64,000 nucleotides of DNA. Source: Levilactobacillus andaensis (GTDB lineage Bacteria > Bacillota > Bacilli > Lactobacillales > Lactobacillaceae). Numbering within the stretch: the first letter of the stretch is position 1; each line of letters opens with the position of its first letter. Location of the stretch: contig NZ_BOLP01000003.1 in assembly GCF_016861695.1 (NCBI RefSeq), forward strand, positions 62,001 to 126,000, in the 5' to 3' direction. This document shows, in pieces, positions 35,020 through 43,272 of the stretch. The translations under genes and the position numbers were made by a program. Under the pieces are notes generated by a model. The model did not search any database. It saw nothing but the letters and a program-made list of their open reading frames with translations, and had not been told where the DNA came from.

Positions 35020-35834
35020 TTCGTGGCCCCCTCGTTCAAGCCATCCTTAAAGTAATGTTGTCCCACAAACAGCACGATCAGCGTGGGAATCACAACAATC
35101 ACGGCACTGGCTTGAATCATCCCCCAGTTGTTAAACGTTTCCTGTGATTGCAGCTGCCGCAACCCATCTTGGACAGGACGGAACTTGTCACTAAACGTGG
35201 TCAACATTGGCCAGAGGTATTGGTTCCAGCTTTCCAGGAAGCTATAAGCGGCTAATGTGAACAGGCTGATGCGGGCGTAAGGTAACGTGACGCGCCAGTA
35301 GAATTGCCAGTGGTTCAAGCCCTCAACGTCGGCGGCTTCCTTCAACTCCGGTGGAATCTGACGGAAGGACTGCCGCAACATGAAGATCCCGAAGGCCGAC
35401 GTCAGAAATGGAATGACCATGACGGCGTAGTGGTTCAGCAGGTTCAGCTGACGGACCGTGGCGAAGTTGGGGATGACCTCAGCTTCAAAGGGCAACATCA
35501 TCGTGGCTAAAATCACGTAGAACAGGAAGTCGCGGCCCTTAAAGGACAGGAAGACGAACGCGTACGCGCCTAACGAACAGAACAGGAGCTGCGCCGCCAT
35601 CGTCAACAGGGAAATCACGAAGCTGTTGAGTAAGTAGCGCATGATGGCCGTTTGCTGAACGGCGTCCACGTAGTTTTGAAAGGAAATATGGGTGCTAAAC
35701 AGCGTCCCCTTGGCAATATCGGCCGTGGGTAACAGGCTGGTCCAGAAGCCCAAAATGAACGGACCAATGATAATGATTGCCATGATAACCAACACCAGGT
35801 AACGCAACGTTTTATGAGTCTTTGTCAGCATCAT
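35016..35834 (-). CDS. ugpE: Ugp-type ABC transporter permease
   Basis: 272 residues, six membrane segments. EAA loop 'PPELKEAADVEGLNHWQFYWRVTLP' is typical of MalG/UgpE permeases. Start codon overlaps the ugpA stop by one base (TAATG); another ATG follows at once. Works with UgpA, UgpC and UgpB. Confidence 0.93.
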   Translation of the reverse strand: MMLTKTHKTLRYLVLVIMAIIIIGPFILGFWTSLLPTADIAKGTLFSTHISFQNYVDAVQQTAIMRYLLNSFVISLLTMAAQLLFCSLGAYAFVFLSFKGRDFLFYVILATMMLPFEAEVIPNFATVRQLNLLNHYAVMVIPFLTSAFGIFMLRQSFRQIPPELKEAADVEGLNHWQFYWRVTLPYARISLFTLAAYSFLESWNQYLWPMLTTFSDKFRPVQDGLRQLQSQETFNNWGMIQASAVIVVIPTLIVLFVGQHYFKDGLNEGATK

Positions 35835-36787
35835 TAGTAGGTCACCCGTTTCTCAAGGAATTTGAATTGTAACAGGGTAAACAGGGCAATGATGACCGCC
35901 AAGATAACGGACTCGGCACTCGCAATCCCATAGTTACCGCTTAAAAAGGCATCTTGATAAACTCGATAGACCATCAAGTTGGTGGCGTTGTTGGGCCCCC
36001 CAGCCGTCATCAGGTCGATCAATCCGAAACTCTTGAAGGCGCCAATCAAGGTGACCGTCGACGTGAAGAACAGCGTTGGCGAGATCATCGGAATGGTCAC
36101 GTGGAAGAACTGGTAGCTCTCGGACGCCCCCTCGATGGCGGACGCCTCGTAGAGCGGTTGTGGCACCATTTGTAAGGCCCCAAAGAGGATCAAGAAGGTA
36201 AAGCCCAGGTTCATCCAGACCGTGGAAATGATGACGGCGGTCATGGCGGGACCGGGTTGCGTCAACCAGGCCACGATCGGCAAATGAAGAAGGTTGCCGA
36301 TCTGGTCAAACAGGCCGATCGATGGACTGAAGATGAACAGCCAGAAGATGGCGGCAACGGAGACGGAGACCCCCATCGTAGCGGAGAAAATCGTCCGGAA
36401 CCATTGGATCCCGGCGAGTTTCTTGACCGCGAGTTGGGCCAGCAACAGTCCCAAAATCAAGGTCAAGGCGACGACCCCAATCACGTAAATGGCCGTGGCT
36501 TGGAGGCTGGCCTGATAGGCACTGGAGGTCAACAGGCCGATGTAATTTTTCAAGCCGACAAATACCGTGGGCCGACCGACGTTATTGGTTAAAAATAGGC
36601 TCAGATAGAGGGTTCGCAACATGGGGTAGAACACGAAGGTCCCGAGAACCAAGAGTGATGGCCCGAGAAAGGCGAACGCGTAGTATTTATCACCAGCATG
36701 CAGGTTGTACCCCTTGGCTCGCTTGTGACTAATCGCAGCCGACTGATCGACCTTAGGCTTGGGCGCTGGCGTGACTTCTGCTTGCAT
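35834..36787 (-). CDS. ugpA: Ugp-type ABC transporter permease
   Basis: 317 residues from ATG 36787 (GAAGGGGGTCG upstream); longer frames start inside ugpC without a site. Long hydrophilic N-terminus (about 40 residues), then six or seven membrane segments; EAA loop 'QPLYEASAIEGASESYQFFHVTIP' as in MalF/UgpA. Overlaps the 3' end of ugpC by 35 bp. Confidence 0.92.
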   Translation of the reverse strand: MQAEVTPAPKPKVDQSAAISHKRAKGYNLHAGDKYYAFAFLGPSLLVLGTFVFYPMLRTLYLSLFLTNNVGRPTVFVGLKNYIGLLTSSAYQASLQATAIYVIGVVALTLILGLLLAQLAVKKLAGIQWFRTIFSATMGVSVSVAAIFWLFIFSPSIGLFDQIGNLLHLPIVAWLTQPGPAMTAVIISTVWMNLGFTFLILFGALQMVPQPLYEASAIEGASESYQFFHVTIPMISPTLFFTSTVTLIGAFKSFGLIDLMTAGGPNNATNLMVYRVYQDAFLSGNYGIASAESVILAVIIALFTLLQFKFLEKRVTY

Positions 36788-37862
36788 GTTGGCGACCCCC
36801 TTCCACCATAAATTGAACCTCGCCGGTATGGTCAAAGATGTAAGCATTGCCATCGATCCCGACGGACAACCAATCACCAGCCCGGTAATTCTCATCGGGG
36901 TCGGCGGTCAATTCGATTGGCGTGCCGTCGCTGAGTTCGGCTTCCAATAAAATCTGAGCACCGAGGTATTCGACGGTCTTGACCTGCGCGTTGGGCTCAC
37001 CCTCTCCTTGGGGGAGCAGGTACAGCGAGGTTGGCCGAATTCCCACGATGTAATCGGCAACTGGTAACGGCTTTGGTAACGCCAATTTTAATGTGTCCGC
37101 CAAGGTCAATTCGCGGTCGGCGGTCACCCGAGCTGGCAAGAGGTTCATCCGCGGTGTGCCAAAGAAACTTGCCACGAAGGTGTTGGCTGGCCGGTTGTAA
37201 ATGTCGAGTGGCGTGCCGATCTGCTGAATCTTGTGGTCGTGCAGCACCATAATGTGGTCGGCCATGGTCATCGCTTCGACCTGGTCATGCGTAACGTAGA
37301 TAACGGTCAACCCCAACTCTTGCTGGAGATTCCGCAATTCCGTGCGCATCTTGATGCGAAGTTGCGCGTCCAAGTTGGATAGTGGTTCGTCCATCAAGCA
37401 AACCTTGGCGTCACTGGCGATTGCGCGGGCTAAAGCCACCCGTTGCCGTTGCCCACCGGACAGGTCCCGGGGACGACGGTCCTTGAATTCCTCCAAGTTG
37501 ACCAATTTGATGGCCTTGGTGACCCGCTCCTCGATTTCCTTGGCGGGAAACTTCCGGGCCTTCAATCCAAACGCAACGTTATCGGTGACCGATAAGAATG
37601 GAAATAACGCGTAACTTTGAAATACCATCGTTAACTGGCGGTCCTTAGGGGGCAAATCCGTTGCCACCTTGCCGTCGATCTGAAGTTCACCGGTCGAAAT
37701 CGGAATCAACCCTGCAATCATCCGTAACAACGTACTTTTCCCACACCCAGAAGGCCCGACAATCGCGAAAAATTCGCCACTCTCAATGTGCGCCGTCACG
37801 TTTTGCAAAACCCAATTATCAGCGGTGTACGCTTTCCCCAATGCGTTTAACTCAATCGACAT
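36753..37862 (-). CDS. ugpC: Ugp/MsmK-type ABC transporter ATP-binding protein
   Basis: 369 residues from ATG 37862 (AAGGGGAG at 7 nt). Walker A GPSGCGKST (36-44), signature LSGGQRQR, Walker B CLMDEP, switch His in VTHDQ, followed by a C-terminal TOBE/MalK-type regulatory domain (about 240-350). First gene of ugpCAEB-GDPD. A cre-like site lies about 100 bp upstream. Confidence 0.93.
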   Translation of the reverse strand: MSIELNALGKAYTADNWVLQNVTAHIESGEFFAIVGPSGCGKSTLLRMIAGLIPISTGELQIDGKVATDLPPKDRQLTMVFQSYALFPFLSVTDNVAFGLKARKFPAKEIEERVTKAIKLVNLEEFKDRRPRDLSGGQRQRVALARAIASDAKVCLMDEPLSNLDAQLRIKMRTELRNLQQELGLTVIYVTHDQVEAMTMADHIMVLHDHKIQQIGTPLDIYNRPANTFVASFFGTPRMNLLPARVTADRELTLADTLKLALPKPLPVADYIVGIRPTSLYLLPQGEGEPNAQVKTVEYLGAQILLEAELSDGTPIELTADPDENYRAGDWLSVGIDGNAYIFDHTGEVQFMVEGGRQHASRSHASAQA

Positions 37863-37964
37863 CTCGCCACTCCCCTTACTTAAGTATGAGGCAAGTGTAC
37901 GCGGCCCATGTAACGAGGTTGTGTTGTCCATGTAAATAGTTTGTAAACCATCCTCACTTTATTT

Positions 37965-37978
37965 TGAAAGCGATTACG
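37965..37978. promoter_or_regulatory. cre-like site upstream of the ugp operon
   Basis: TGAAAGCGATTACG matches the cre consensus TGWAANCGNTNWCA at all but the last base. About 100 bp upstream of ugpC, suggesting CcpA control of glycerophosphodiester uptake. Confidence 0.55.
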
Positions 37979-38081
37979 TTTCGTAAGTGACGGGTCGGGA
38001 TAGTCGTTTCAATGGCACTTGATTTAGGGGGTTATTTAGCGAACCGTTCAAATCAAGAGATTTAGGGGCAGTGATAAATTG

Positions 38082-38263
38082 TCCGCCTGCGGCTGCCAGG
38101 ACTGCGCCTGCTATGGGGTCGGTTCCAGCCTTTGCAAGGCTTCCACCTCGACTTGAAGCCACGAAAAACACGTGTCTCCAAGGTCGTCCCACGATGTAAC
38201 CCGGGAAAGAACCCCGGCTAACATCGTCGACACAGCTGGCTTCGTCCTGGCCTCCTCCGGCTT
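38082..38263 (-). repeat. SIR-A structured repeat copy 7 (minus orientation)
   Basis: GCCAGGAC (38095) pairs with GTCCTGGC (38244); inner CGATGTAACCCGGG/CCCCGGCTAACATCG hairpin. Almost identical to copy 11 at 48608 over its whole length. About 110 bp upstream of the cre-like site of ugpC. Confidence 0.9.
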
Positions 38264-38476
38264 TGGTAGTTTTTAGCTGAGAGGTGTGTTTGGAACACGA
38301 CCTCCGTTAGTTACGGCCACTATCCTGATTAAAATGAGCTATCCCTTTCTGCTGGATTCACCATCTCCCACTAAACCACTTTAGACCGTCTGACCGTTAT
38401 TCTACCCGCTGTATTTATGTTAGCTTAAAAGGTAAATTAACTTAATATCTCAACGAAAATCTTCCTTTCGACCATC

Positions 38477-38511
38477 TAAAAAGGCGCTACCAGTTTGTCT
38501 GGCAACGCCTC
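38477..38511 (-). terminator. Intrinsic terminator of the MetE-like gene
   Basis: AGGCGcTaCCAG pairs with CTGGcAaCGCCT; five T follow on the minus strand. A SIR-A copy lies between it and the gene. Confidence 0.78.
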
Positions 38512-38599
38512 AGTTCTATTCTTATATTCAAATACTGCTTAAGCCCGATATAACAACGATATTACTGTGAAATTAGGCAACTCAGTCCATTCTTCTCCT

Positions 38600-38765
38600 T
38601 ACCGGCCGTGGTAATGGCCTTGGCTGGCGTCCTTTGCTAGCCTAGATCATGGGCGACTTTTAAGACGCGTGGTTTTCACGGCTTAAAAGCGAGCGAGAAG
38701 ACTGGTGTTCTTCCAGTCTGAAGCGTCCCCACAGTAGGCGGAATCCCTGGTAGCCGCAATGCGAC
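38600..38765 (+). repeat. SIR-A structured repeat copy 8, outer 5' arm missing
   Basis: The 3' end (GGCGGAATCCCTGGTAGCCGCAATGCGAC) is intact but the matching left outer arm is absent. The inner arm is TTTTAAG/CTTAAAA where other copies have TTTGAAG/CTTCAAA, a compensated change. Begins 15 bp past the MetE-like stop codon. Confidence 0.8.
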
Positions 38766-38779
38766 TAATTTGCTCTAAC

Positions 38780-39904
38780 CTATCCCCAAACATCGTCAGC
38801 GATGCGCTTAACCAATTTCAGTTTGGCCCACTGCTGGTCTTCCGTCAGTTGGTTGCCTTCTTCGGTCGAGGCGAAACCACACTGCGTGGACAGCGCCAAG
38901 TTGGCCAACGGCACTTGTTGCGCGGCGTCCTTGATGCGGGTCTTGATGTCGTCTTCATTTTCCAAGTCGGGAAACTTCGATGTGATCAATCCCAAGACTA
39001 ATTTCTTGTTAGTATCGTTGTTCCAGATCTTCTTGAGCGGCGTGAAATCACCGGCCCGGTCGCTATCGTATTCCAAGAACAGGCCGTCATAGTGCAACTG
39101 GCTTAGGTAGTCCGCCACATCATCATAGCCGCCAGAGAACAGGTATGTCGACTTGAAGTTGCCCCGACAAATGTGGGTGGTGACCGTCAAGTCGTCTGGC
39201 AGGTCCGTCAACAGATCGTTGATGACCCGGACCGCGTCTTCGGCCAAGGACACATAGGTCTGATGCGCGGTGGCATCGTCGATTGTCTCGTTGAGCTTGC
39301 TAATGAGAAAGGCCCACGTCGTATCGTCCAGTTGGAGGTAACGGCAACCCAGTTCATAGAAGTGCAGAATCGTTTCATGGTAAGCCTTGGCCAAGTCATC
39401 TAGGTAGGCGTCCCAGGTCTCATAAAATTCGTGCCAGTTGTCACTGCGGTTGTCCCGGAACAACATGGTTGGTGACGGAATCGTCTGTTTCACCAGCACA
39501 TCTGCTGGTACCAGCGACTGGAGGTATTGGAAACTCTCAAAGAACGGATGGTCCGGGTTAAACGCAATCTTGCCCACCAGGTCGGCGTTGTCGGTCCGCG
39601 TCTTGCTGCCATGAAATTTATAACTTTGTTGATAGTCATAGTGGCCGACCCCGTTTAACCCCCATAAGAAGTCCAGGTGCCACCAGCTCCGGTTGAACTC
39701 ACCGTCAGTAACGGCCTTCAAACCGAGGGCCACCTGTTCACCGACGACGCGTTTCGTTTCGGCACGTTGGACGGTTTTCAGTTGGTCAGCATCGATTTCA
39801 CCCGCCGCAAATTTTGCCCGGGCGTCCTTCAAGGTTGCGGGGCGTAAGAGACTGCCCACAACGTCATAGCGGTAAGGGAACTCATTTTCTGTCGTCGTTG
39901 TCAT
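38780..39904 (-). CDS. MetE C-terminal-like homocysteine methyltransferase (YxjG/YxjH type)
   Basis: 374 residues from ATG 39904 (AGGAGG at 8 nt); an upstream frame extension has no site. UROD/MetE-like barrel with zinc ligands expected in 'THICRGNFKS' (His and Cys, about 235) and a C-terminal 'LSTQCGF' cysteine. Family members methylate homocysteine to methionine using a methyl donor that need not be the polyglutamated folate of full-length MetE. A T-box leader with a probable AUG specifier lies upstream, consistent with methionine control. Confidence 0.9.
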   Translation of the reverse strand: MTTTTENEFPYRYDVVGSLLRPATLKDARAKFAAGEIDADQLKTVQRAETKRVVGEQVALGLKAVTDGEFNRSWWHLDFLWGLNGVGHYDYQQSYKFHGSKTRTDNADLVGKIAFNPDHPFFESFQYLQSLVPADVLVKQTIPSPTMLFRDNRSDNWHEFYETWDAYLDDLAKAYHETILHFYELGCRYLQLDDTTWAFLISKLNETIDDATAHQTYVSLAEDAVRVINDLLTDLPDDLTVTTHICRGNFKSTYLFSGGYDDVADYLSQLHYDGLFLEYDSDRAGDFTPLKKIWNNDTNKKLVLGLITSKFPDLENEDDIKTRIKDAAQQVPLANLALSTQCGFASTEEGNQLTEDQQWAKLKLVKRIADDVWG

Positions 39905-39944
39905 GATTAATTTCCTCCTAGATTGGGCTGACCCTAGACCGTTC

Positions 39945-40056
39945 GACTGGCAACGTGAAGCGCTCATTTGGCGAACACGTCGCCCGTGACTCTCCTAGCG
40001 TGCACCGCTAAGGGACTCTCAAGGGGTTGGTAGCGGCGAAATGACCGTTGCCAGTC
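39945..40056 (-). promoter_or_regulatory. Second structured leader segment between T-box terminator and MetE-like start
   Basis: GACTGGCAACG (39945-39955) and CGTTGCCAGTC (40046-40056) form a perfect 11-bp stem enclosing smaller hairpins (CTAGCG/CGCTAA near 40000). It lies on the transcript after the T-box terminator and about 40 nt before the start codon. I do not recognise it. Confidence 0.5.
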
Positions 40057-40100
40057 CAGCGATATAGGTTGACCCGTTTTCTAATCGGTCAGCATAAGTA

Positions 40101-40385
40101 AAAAACGACACGCTCCTCCCCCGAACTAATTACTTAGTTCAAGGGACGAACGTGTCGTTTTACCACCCTAGTTCACAAAATCCTCGCAGACCTTGCCTCA
40201 ACGGTACCAGTTGATACCCGGAAAGTTAACGGTTCCTACCGACCAAGCAGCGTGAACCACTTGGTAGCTATCGGGAGCTCATCTTCATGGTTCGTCGTAG
40301 ACCCGTTCACACTCGCTCGGGCTCACTGTACAACGACAACGCCACTACTCTTCTCCTAGCCTTATTTATGACAAACCGATTAGAA
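40101..40385 (-). promoter_or_regulatory. T-box riboswitch, probably methionine-specific
   Basis: On the minus strand the T-box AGGGTGGTA is at 40161-40169, directly before the terminator stem ACGACACG (40105-40112)/CGTGTCGT (40151-40158) with T run; GTCCCTT in that stem can pair with AGGG to form the antiterminator. A long stem I region lies at about 40215-40370. The best specifier is AUG (40286-40288) followed by A in an unpaired loop. Uncharged tRNA-Met binding would allow read-through into the MetE-like gene. T-box assignment is firm; the specifier is a reading of an unfolded structure. Confidence 0.85.
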
Positions 40386-40464
40386 ATTAGTGATAAGTTT
40401 AAGGCTCTTGTTGGTGACTGTCAAGAGTAGATTTGTTGTAAGACTTTTATCTGCGGTTTTACCT

Positions 40465-40503
40465 GTCCGCACTGCGGCTGCCAGGGGTTCCGCCTCCTCC
40501 GTC
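40465..40503 (-). repeat. SIR-A remnant with deleted core
   Basis: GTCCGCACTGCGGCTGCCAG leads straight through GGGTTCCGCCTCCTCCGTC: the two ends of a SIR-A are fused and the roughly 140-bp middle is gone, apparently at an AGG shared by both edges. Confidence 0.7.
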
Positions 40504-40612
40504 TCTGGTTGTGGTTAACCGCAACAATCGTTAAAAATCTTATGTTATCCGCCGCTTACGGTATAGTCGATAACGATTTTGATACGCCTTATGCTGGCCA
40601 GAAAACGCCTGT

Positions 40613-40777
40613 GTAAGCCGAGAGGCCGCCAGATATGGGCTCAGGCGCGTCGTTCTACTTAGTTGGTGGTGTTTTCCCGCCGGCTTAGTAGAAGACCAAG
40701 CTTGAAGACTCGCGGTTTTCGAGGCTTCAAGTTGCGTCCGCACCGTTCCAGCCCATATCTGGCGGCCGGTAAGGCGA
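40613..40777 (+). repeat. SIR-B structured repeat copy 3
   Basis: GGCCGCCAGATATGGGC (40624-40640) pairs perfectly over 17 bp with its partner at 40751-40767. Inner arms TTCTACTTAG/CTTAGTAGAA and CTTGAAG (40701)/CTTCAAG (40725). Ends 5 bp from the stop codon of the MDR gene, in its 3' UTR. Confidence 0.92.
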
Positions 40778-40782
40778 AGTGT

Positions 40783-41739
40783 TTACGACAGCACAACGAC
40801 CTTCCCAAAGCCCTGCTGACTCGCCAAGAACTCATGGGCAGCACGCATGTCGCTTAGTGGATACGTTTTAACCGGTCGAACGTCGATCTGGCGCGTTGCA
40901 ATCAGCTCGAGCAACGCCTGCACGCGCTGGTTGTCGACATCTCCCGAGTAAAATGACGTCAGATATACCCCGTTAGGAATTGCCATGATGGGGTCAAAAT
41001 CATCTAGCGTCCACTGCCCGCCTAGCTGGCCCGTTGAGCTAACGATTCCGCCCAAGTTCATCCGTTGCAGTGAGTCTGGAACCGTCGCCGGGCCGATCAA
41101 GTCGAGGATCCGGTCAAATTTTTCATCCGTCAATAACCGGCCATCCTGTTCTTGAATGACGTCATCGTAACCCGCCGCCTTGAGCTGTTGCTCACTTGCT
41201 AAATTCCGGGTCGTCGCAATGACCGTGACATCGGCCGCCATGGCGTGCGCCAACTTCACTGCCGCCACACCGACCCCACTGGTCCCGCCACGAATCAACA
41301 AGCTTTGACCCGCCGCCAGATTTAACCCCAGCAGAGCGCCATACGCCGTGTAGTAGGTCTCTGGCACGGCAGCCAGGTTTTCCCAGGATAGACTCGTTGT
41401 CACTGGAAGCAACTGGTCGTTGGGCACCAAGACGTATTCCGCATAGCTCCCGTCGTAAGCCCGCCCCATTTCGCCCATAAAAGTAATGACGACTTGGCCC
41501 ACCGGCAACCGCTGACTGTCGGTCGTGTCAACGACTAGGCCAACCGCTTCGATGCCTAAAATCCGGGGAAACTTGACGCTAGGCGACTTGCCTTCGCGGG
41601 TGAAGACCTCGGAGTGATTCACACCTCTGCCCTTCACTTGAATGAGCGTCCATCCCGGCCGGACTGTCGGTTTCGGGACCTCAACGACTTCTAAAACTTC
41701 TGGACCACCGGAGTGGCGAACCACAACTGCTTGCATCAT
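40783..41739 (-). CDS. MDR-family (quinone oxidoreductase-like) NADPH oxidoreductase
   Basis: 318 residues. GroES-like N-terminal domain and Rossmann domain with GGTSGVGVAAVKLA (about 150). The structural-zinc cysteine cluster of classical alcohol dehydrogenases is absent, which fits zinc-independent quinone/enone reductases. Start at ATG 41739 (GAGAGGAAG). It follows the osmolyte transporter gene by 12 bp, so it may be co-transcribed. Paralogue of the gene at 45359-46303 (shared SPSVKFPR.IG.EAVG). Confidence 0.9.
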   Translation of the reverse strand: MMQAVVVRHSGGPEVLEVVEVPKPTVRPGWTLIQVKGRGVNHSEVFTREGKSPSVKFPRILGIEAVGLVVDTTDSQRLPVGQVVITFMGEMGRAYDGSYAEYVLVPNDQLLPVTTSLSWENLAAVPETYYTAYGALLGLNLAAGQSLLIRGGTSGVGVAAVKLAHAMAADVTVIATTRNLASEQQLKAAGYDDVIQEQDGRLLTDEKFDRILDLIGPATVPDSLQRMNLGGIVSSTGQLGGQWTLDDFDPIMAIPNGVYLTSFYSGDVDNQRVQALLELIATRQIDVRPVKTYPLSDMRAAHEFLASQQGFGKVVVLS

Positions 41740-41751
41740 CTGACTTCCTCT

Positions 41752-43272
41752 CTAGTCTAACAGGCCATGACTTCTCAAATAATCACGCGCCACGGTCGCC
41801 GCCTTTTCGTGTTTGACGGTGACTTTATAGTTCATCTTCTGCATATCGGTCATGGAGATTTTGCCAGCGAGCTTGTTCAGCGTCGTCCGCAGTTCGGGAT
41901 GTTCCGTCAACAGCTTTTCGGTCATCAACGGTGCCCCCTGATATGGTGGGAAGAAATTCTTATCGTCCTTCAAAACGACCAAATGGTACTCCTGAATTTC
42001 GGGATCGGTCGTGTAACCGTCGACCAGATTGACCTTACCGTTGGCGATGGCCTTGTAGCGAATCGATGGCTCCATGGTCTTGGCGCTGGCAAACTTCAGG
42101 CCATACGCCTTGCTCAACCCAGGATAACCATCCTTCAACTGGTAAAAGTCGGGGTCGAAACCAGCGTGGACCTTGCCCTCAATCGCGACCAAATCGGAAA
42201 CGGTCTTTAAATGATACTTCTTAGCAAATTGCTTGGTGACCGCCAAATCATACCCATTTTGATATTTCATCGGCTTCAGGTAGGCCAGCTGATGTTGCGC
42301 CTTGAGGGCCTGTTTAGCCACTTGATACGTCTTCGCCGGATCGTGACTCGCCGACTTTTCGCCCGTGACCAAGGACTCTAAGACGGTCCCCGTAAATTCA
42401 GGATAGATGTCGATCGACCCCGACTGCAGGGCCTTGAACAGAAACGAGGTTCCCCCAAAGTTTGCCTTGGTCGTCACCTTGGTATTTGGATGGTCGTGCT
42501 CGATCAAGTCCTTATACATATTGATTAAAATTTCGGGCTCGCTGCCCATTTTCCCAGCAATCGTAATGGTCGCCTGGGGACTCGCCAGTTTACGATAACC
42601 GGCAAAGCCACCGATCAACACCACCAGCGTCAACAGGACGATGCCGGCCTTTTTAAAGGACAACTTGCCCAGCCAGTCGATGGCCGCACCAAAGACTAGC
42701 GCGAGGACGGCCGACAACACGGCCCCAATGATCAGGAGCGCATTGTTGTTGGTCTCAATCCCCAGCAGGATGTAGGTCCCCAAGCCCCCGGCCCCAATCA
42801 GGGCGGCCAAGGTAGCGGTCCCAATGATCAGGACCATCGCGATGCGAATACCGGAGATGATCATCGGCAAGGCTAATGGCAACTCGACTCGGAAAAGTTT
42901 CATCCGCCGCGACAGCCCAAACGCGGTCGCCGCTTCCTCTAAATTGGGGTCGATGGTGGTCAGCCCAGAATAGGTGTTTTGAAAGATCGGCATCACCGCA
43001 TAGATGACTAACGCAATGATTGAGGGAATCGTCCCAATACCAACGATGGGAATCAGGATTCCCAACAGTGCCAGACTCGGAATGGTTTGAAGAATACTGG
43101 TGATTTGGAGCATGACTTTTGCCCAACGCTCATGATTCATCAGTAAAATTGCTAACGGGATAGCGATGACGGCCGCAATCAGCAACGAAATCAGGGACAA
43201 TCCAATGTGTTGCCCGATGGAATTGACGATGTCGCCGCCCTGCGTTTGGAGAATATGAATGATCTGTGCCAA
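41752..43272 (-). CDS. Osmoprotectant-type ABC transporter: permease fused to substrate-binding domain
   Basis: 506 residues. Residues about 1-210 form a ProW/OpuCB permease with six helices and EAA loop 'DPNLEEAATAFGLSRRMKLFRVELP'; after a further membrane helix (about 215-235) a QAT-type binding domain (about 245-500) recalls OpuCC/OpuBC. Such fusions place the receptor on the outer face of the permease. Substrate probably betaine, carnitine or choline. Start is TTG 43272 directly after the stop of the ATPase gene (TAGTTG); its AAGGAGG lies in that gene's last codons. Confidence 0.93.
   Translation of the reverse strand: MAQIIHILQTQGGDIVNSIGQHIGLSLISLLIAAVIAIPLAILLMNHERWAKVMLQITSILQTIPSLALLGILIPIVGIGTIPSIIALVIYAVMPIFQNTYSGLTTIDPNLEEAATAFGLSRRMKLFRVELPLALPMIISGIRIAMVLIIGTATLAALIGAGGLGTYILLGIETNNNALLIIGAVLSAVLALVFGAAIDWLGKLSFKKAGIVLLTLVVLIGGFAGYRKLASPQATITIAGKMGSEPEILINMYKDLIEHDHPNTKVTTKANFGGTSFLFKALQSGSIDIYPEFTGTVLESLVTGEKSASHDPAKTYQVAKQALKAQHQLAYLKPMKYQNGYDLAVTKQFAKKYHLKTVSDLVAIEGKVHAGFDPDFYQLKDGYPGLSKAYGLKFASAKTMEPSIRYKAIANGKVNLVDGYTTDPEIQEYHLVVLKDDKNFFPPYQGAPLMTEKLLTEHPELRTTLNKLAGKISMTDMQKMNYKVTVKHEKAATVARDYLRSHGLLD

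Noticed and set aside
39945-40056. SAM riboswitch upstream of the MetE-like gene
   Set aside because: The conserved S-box or SMK core sequences are not seen; a T-box already accounts for methionine control.
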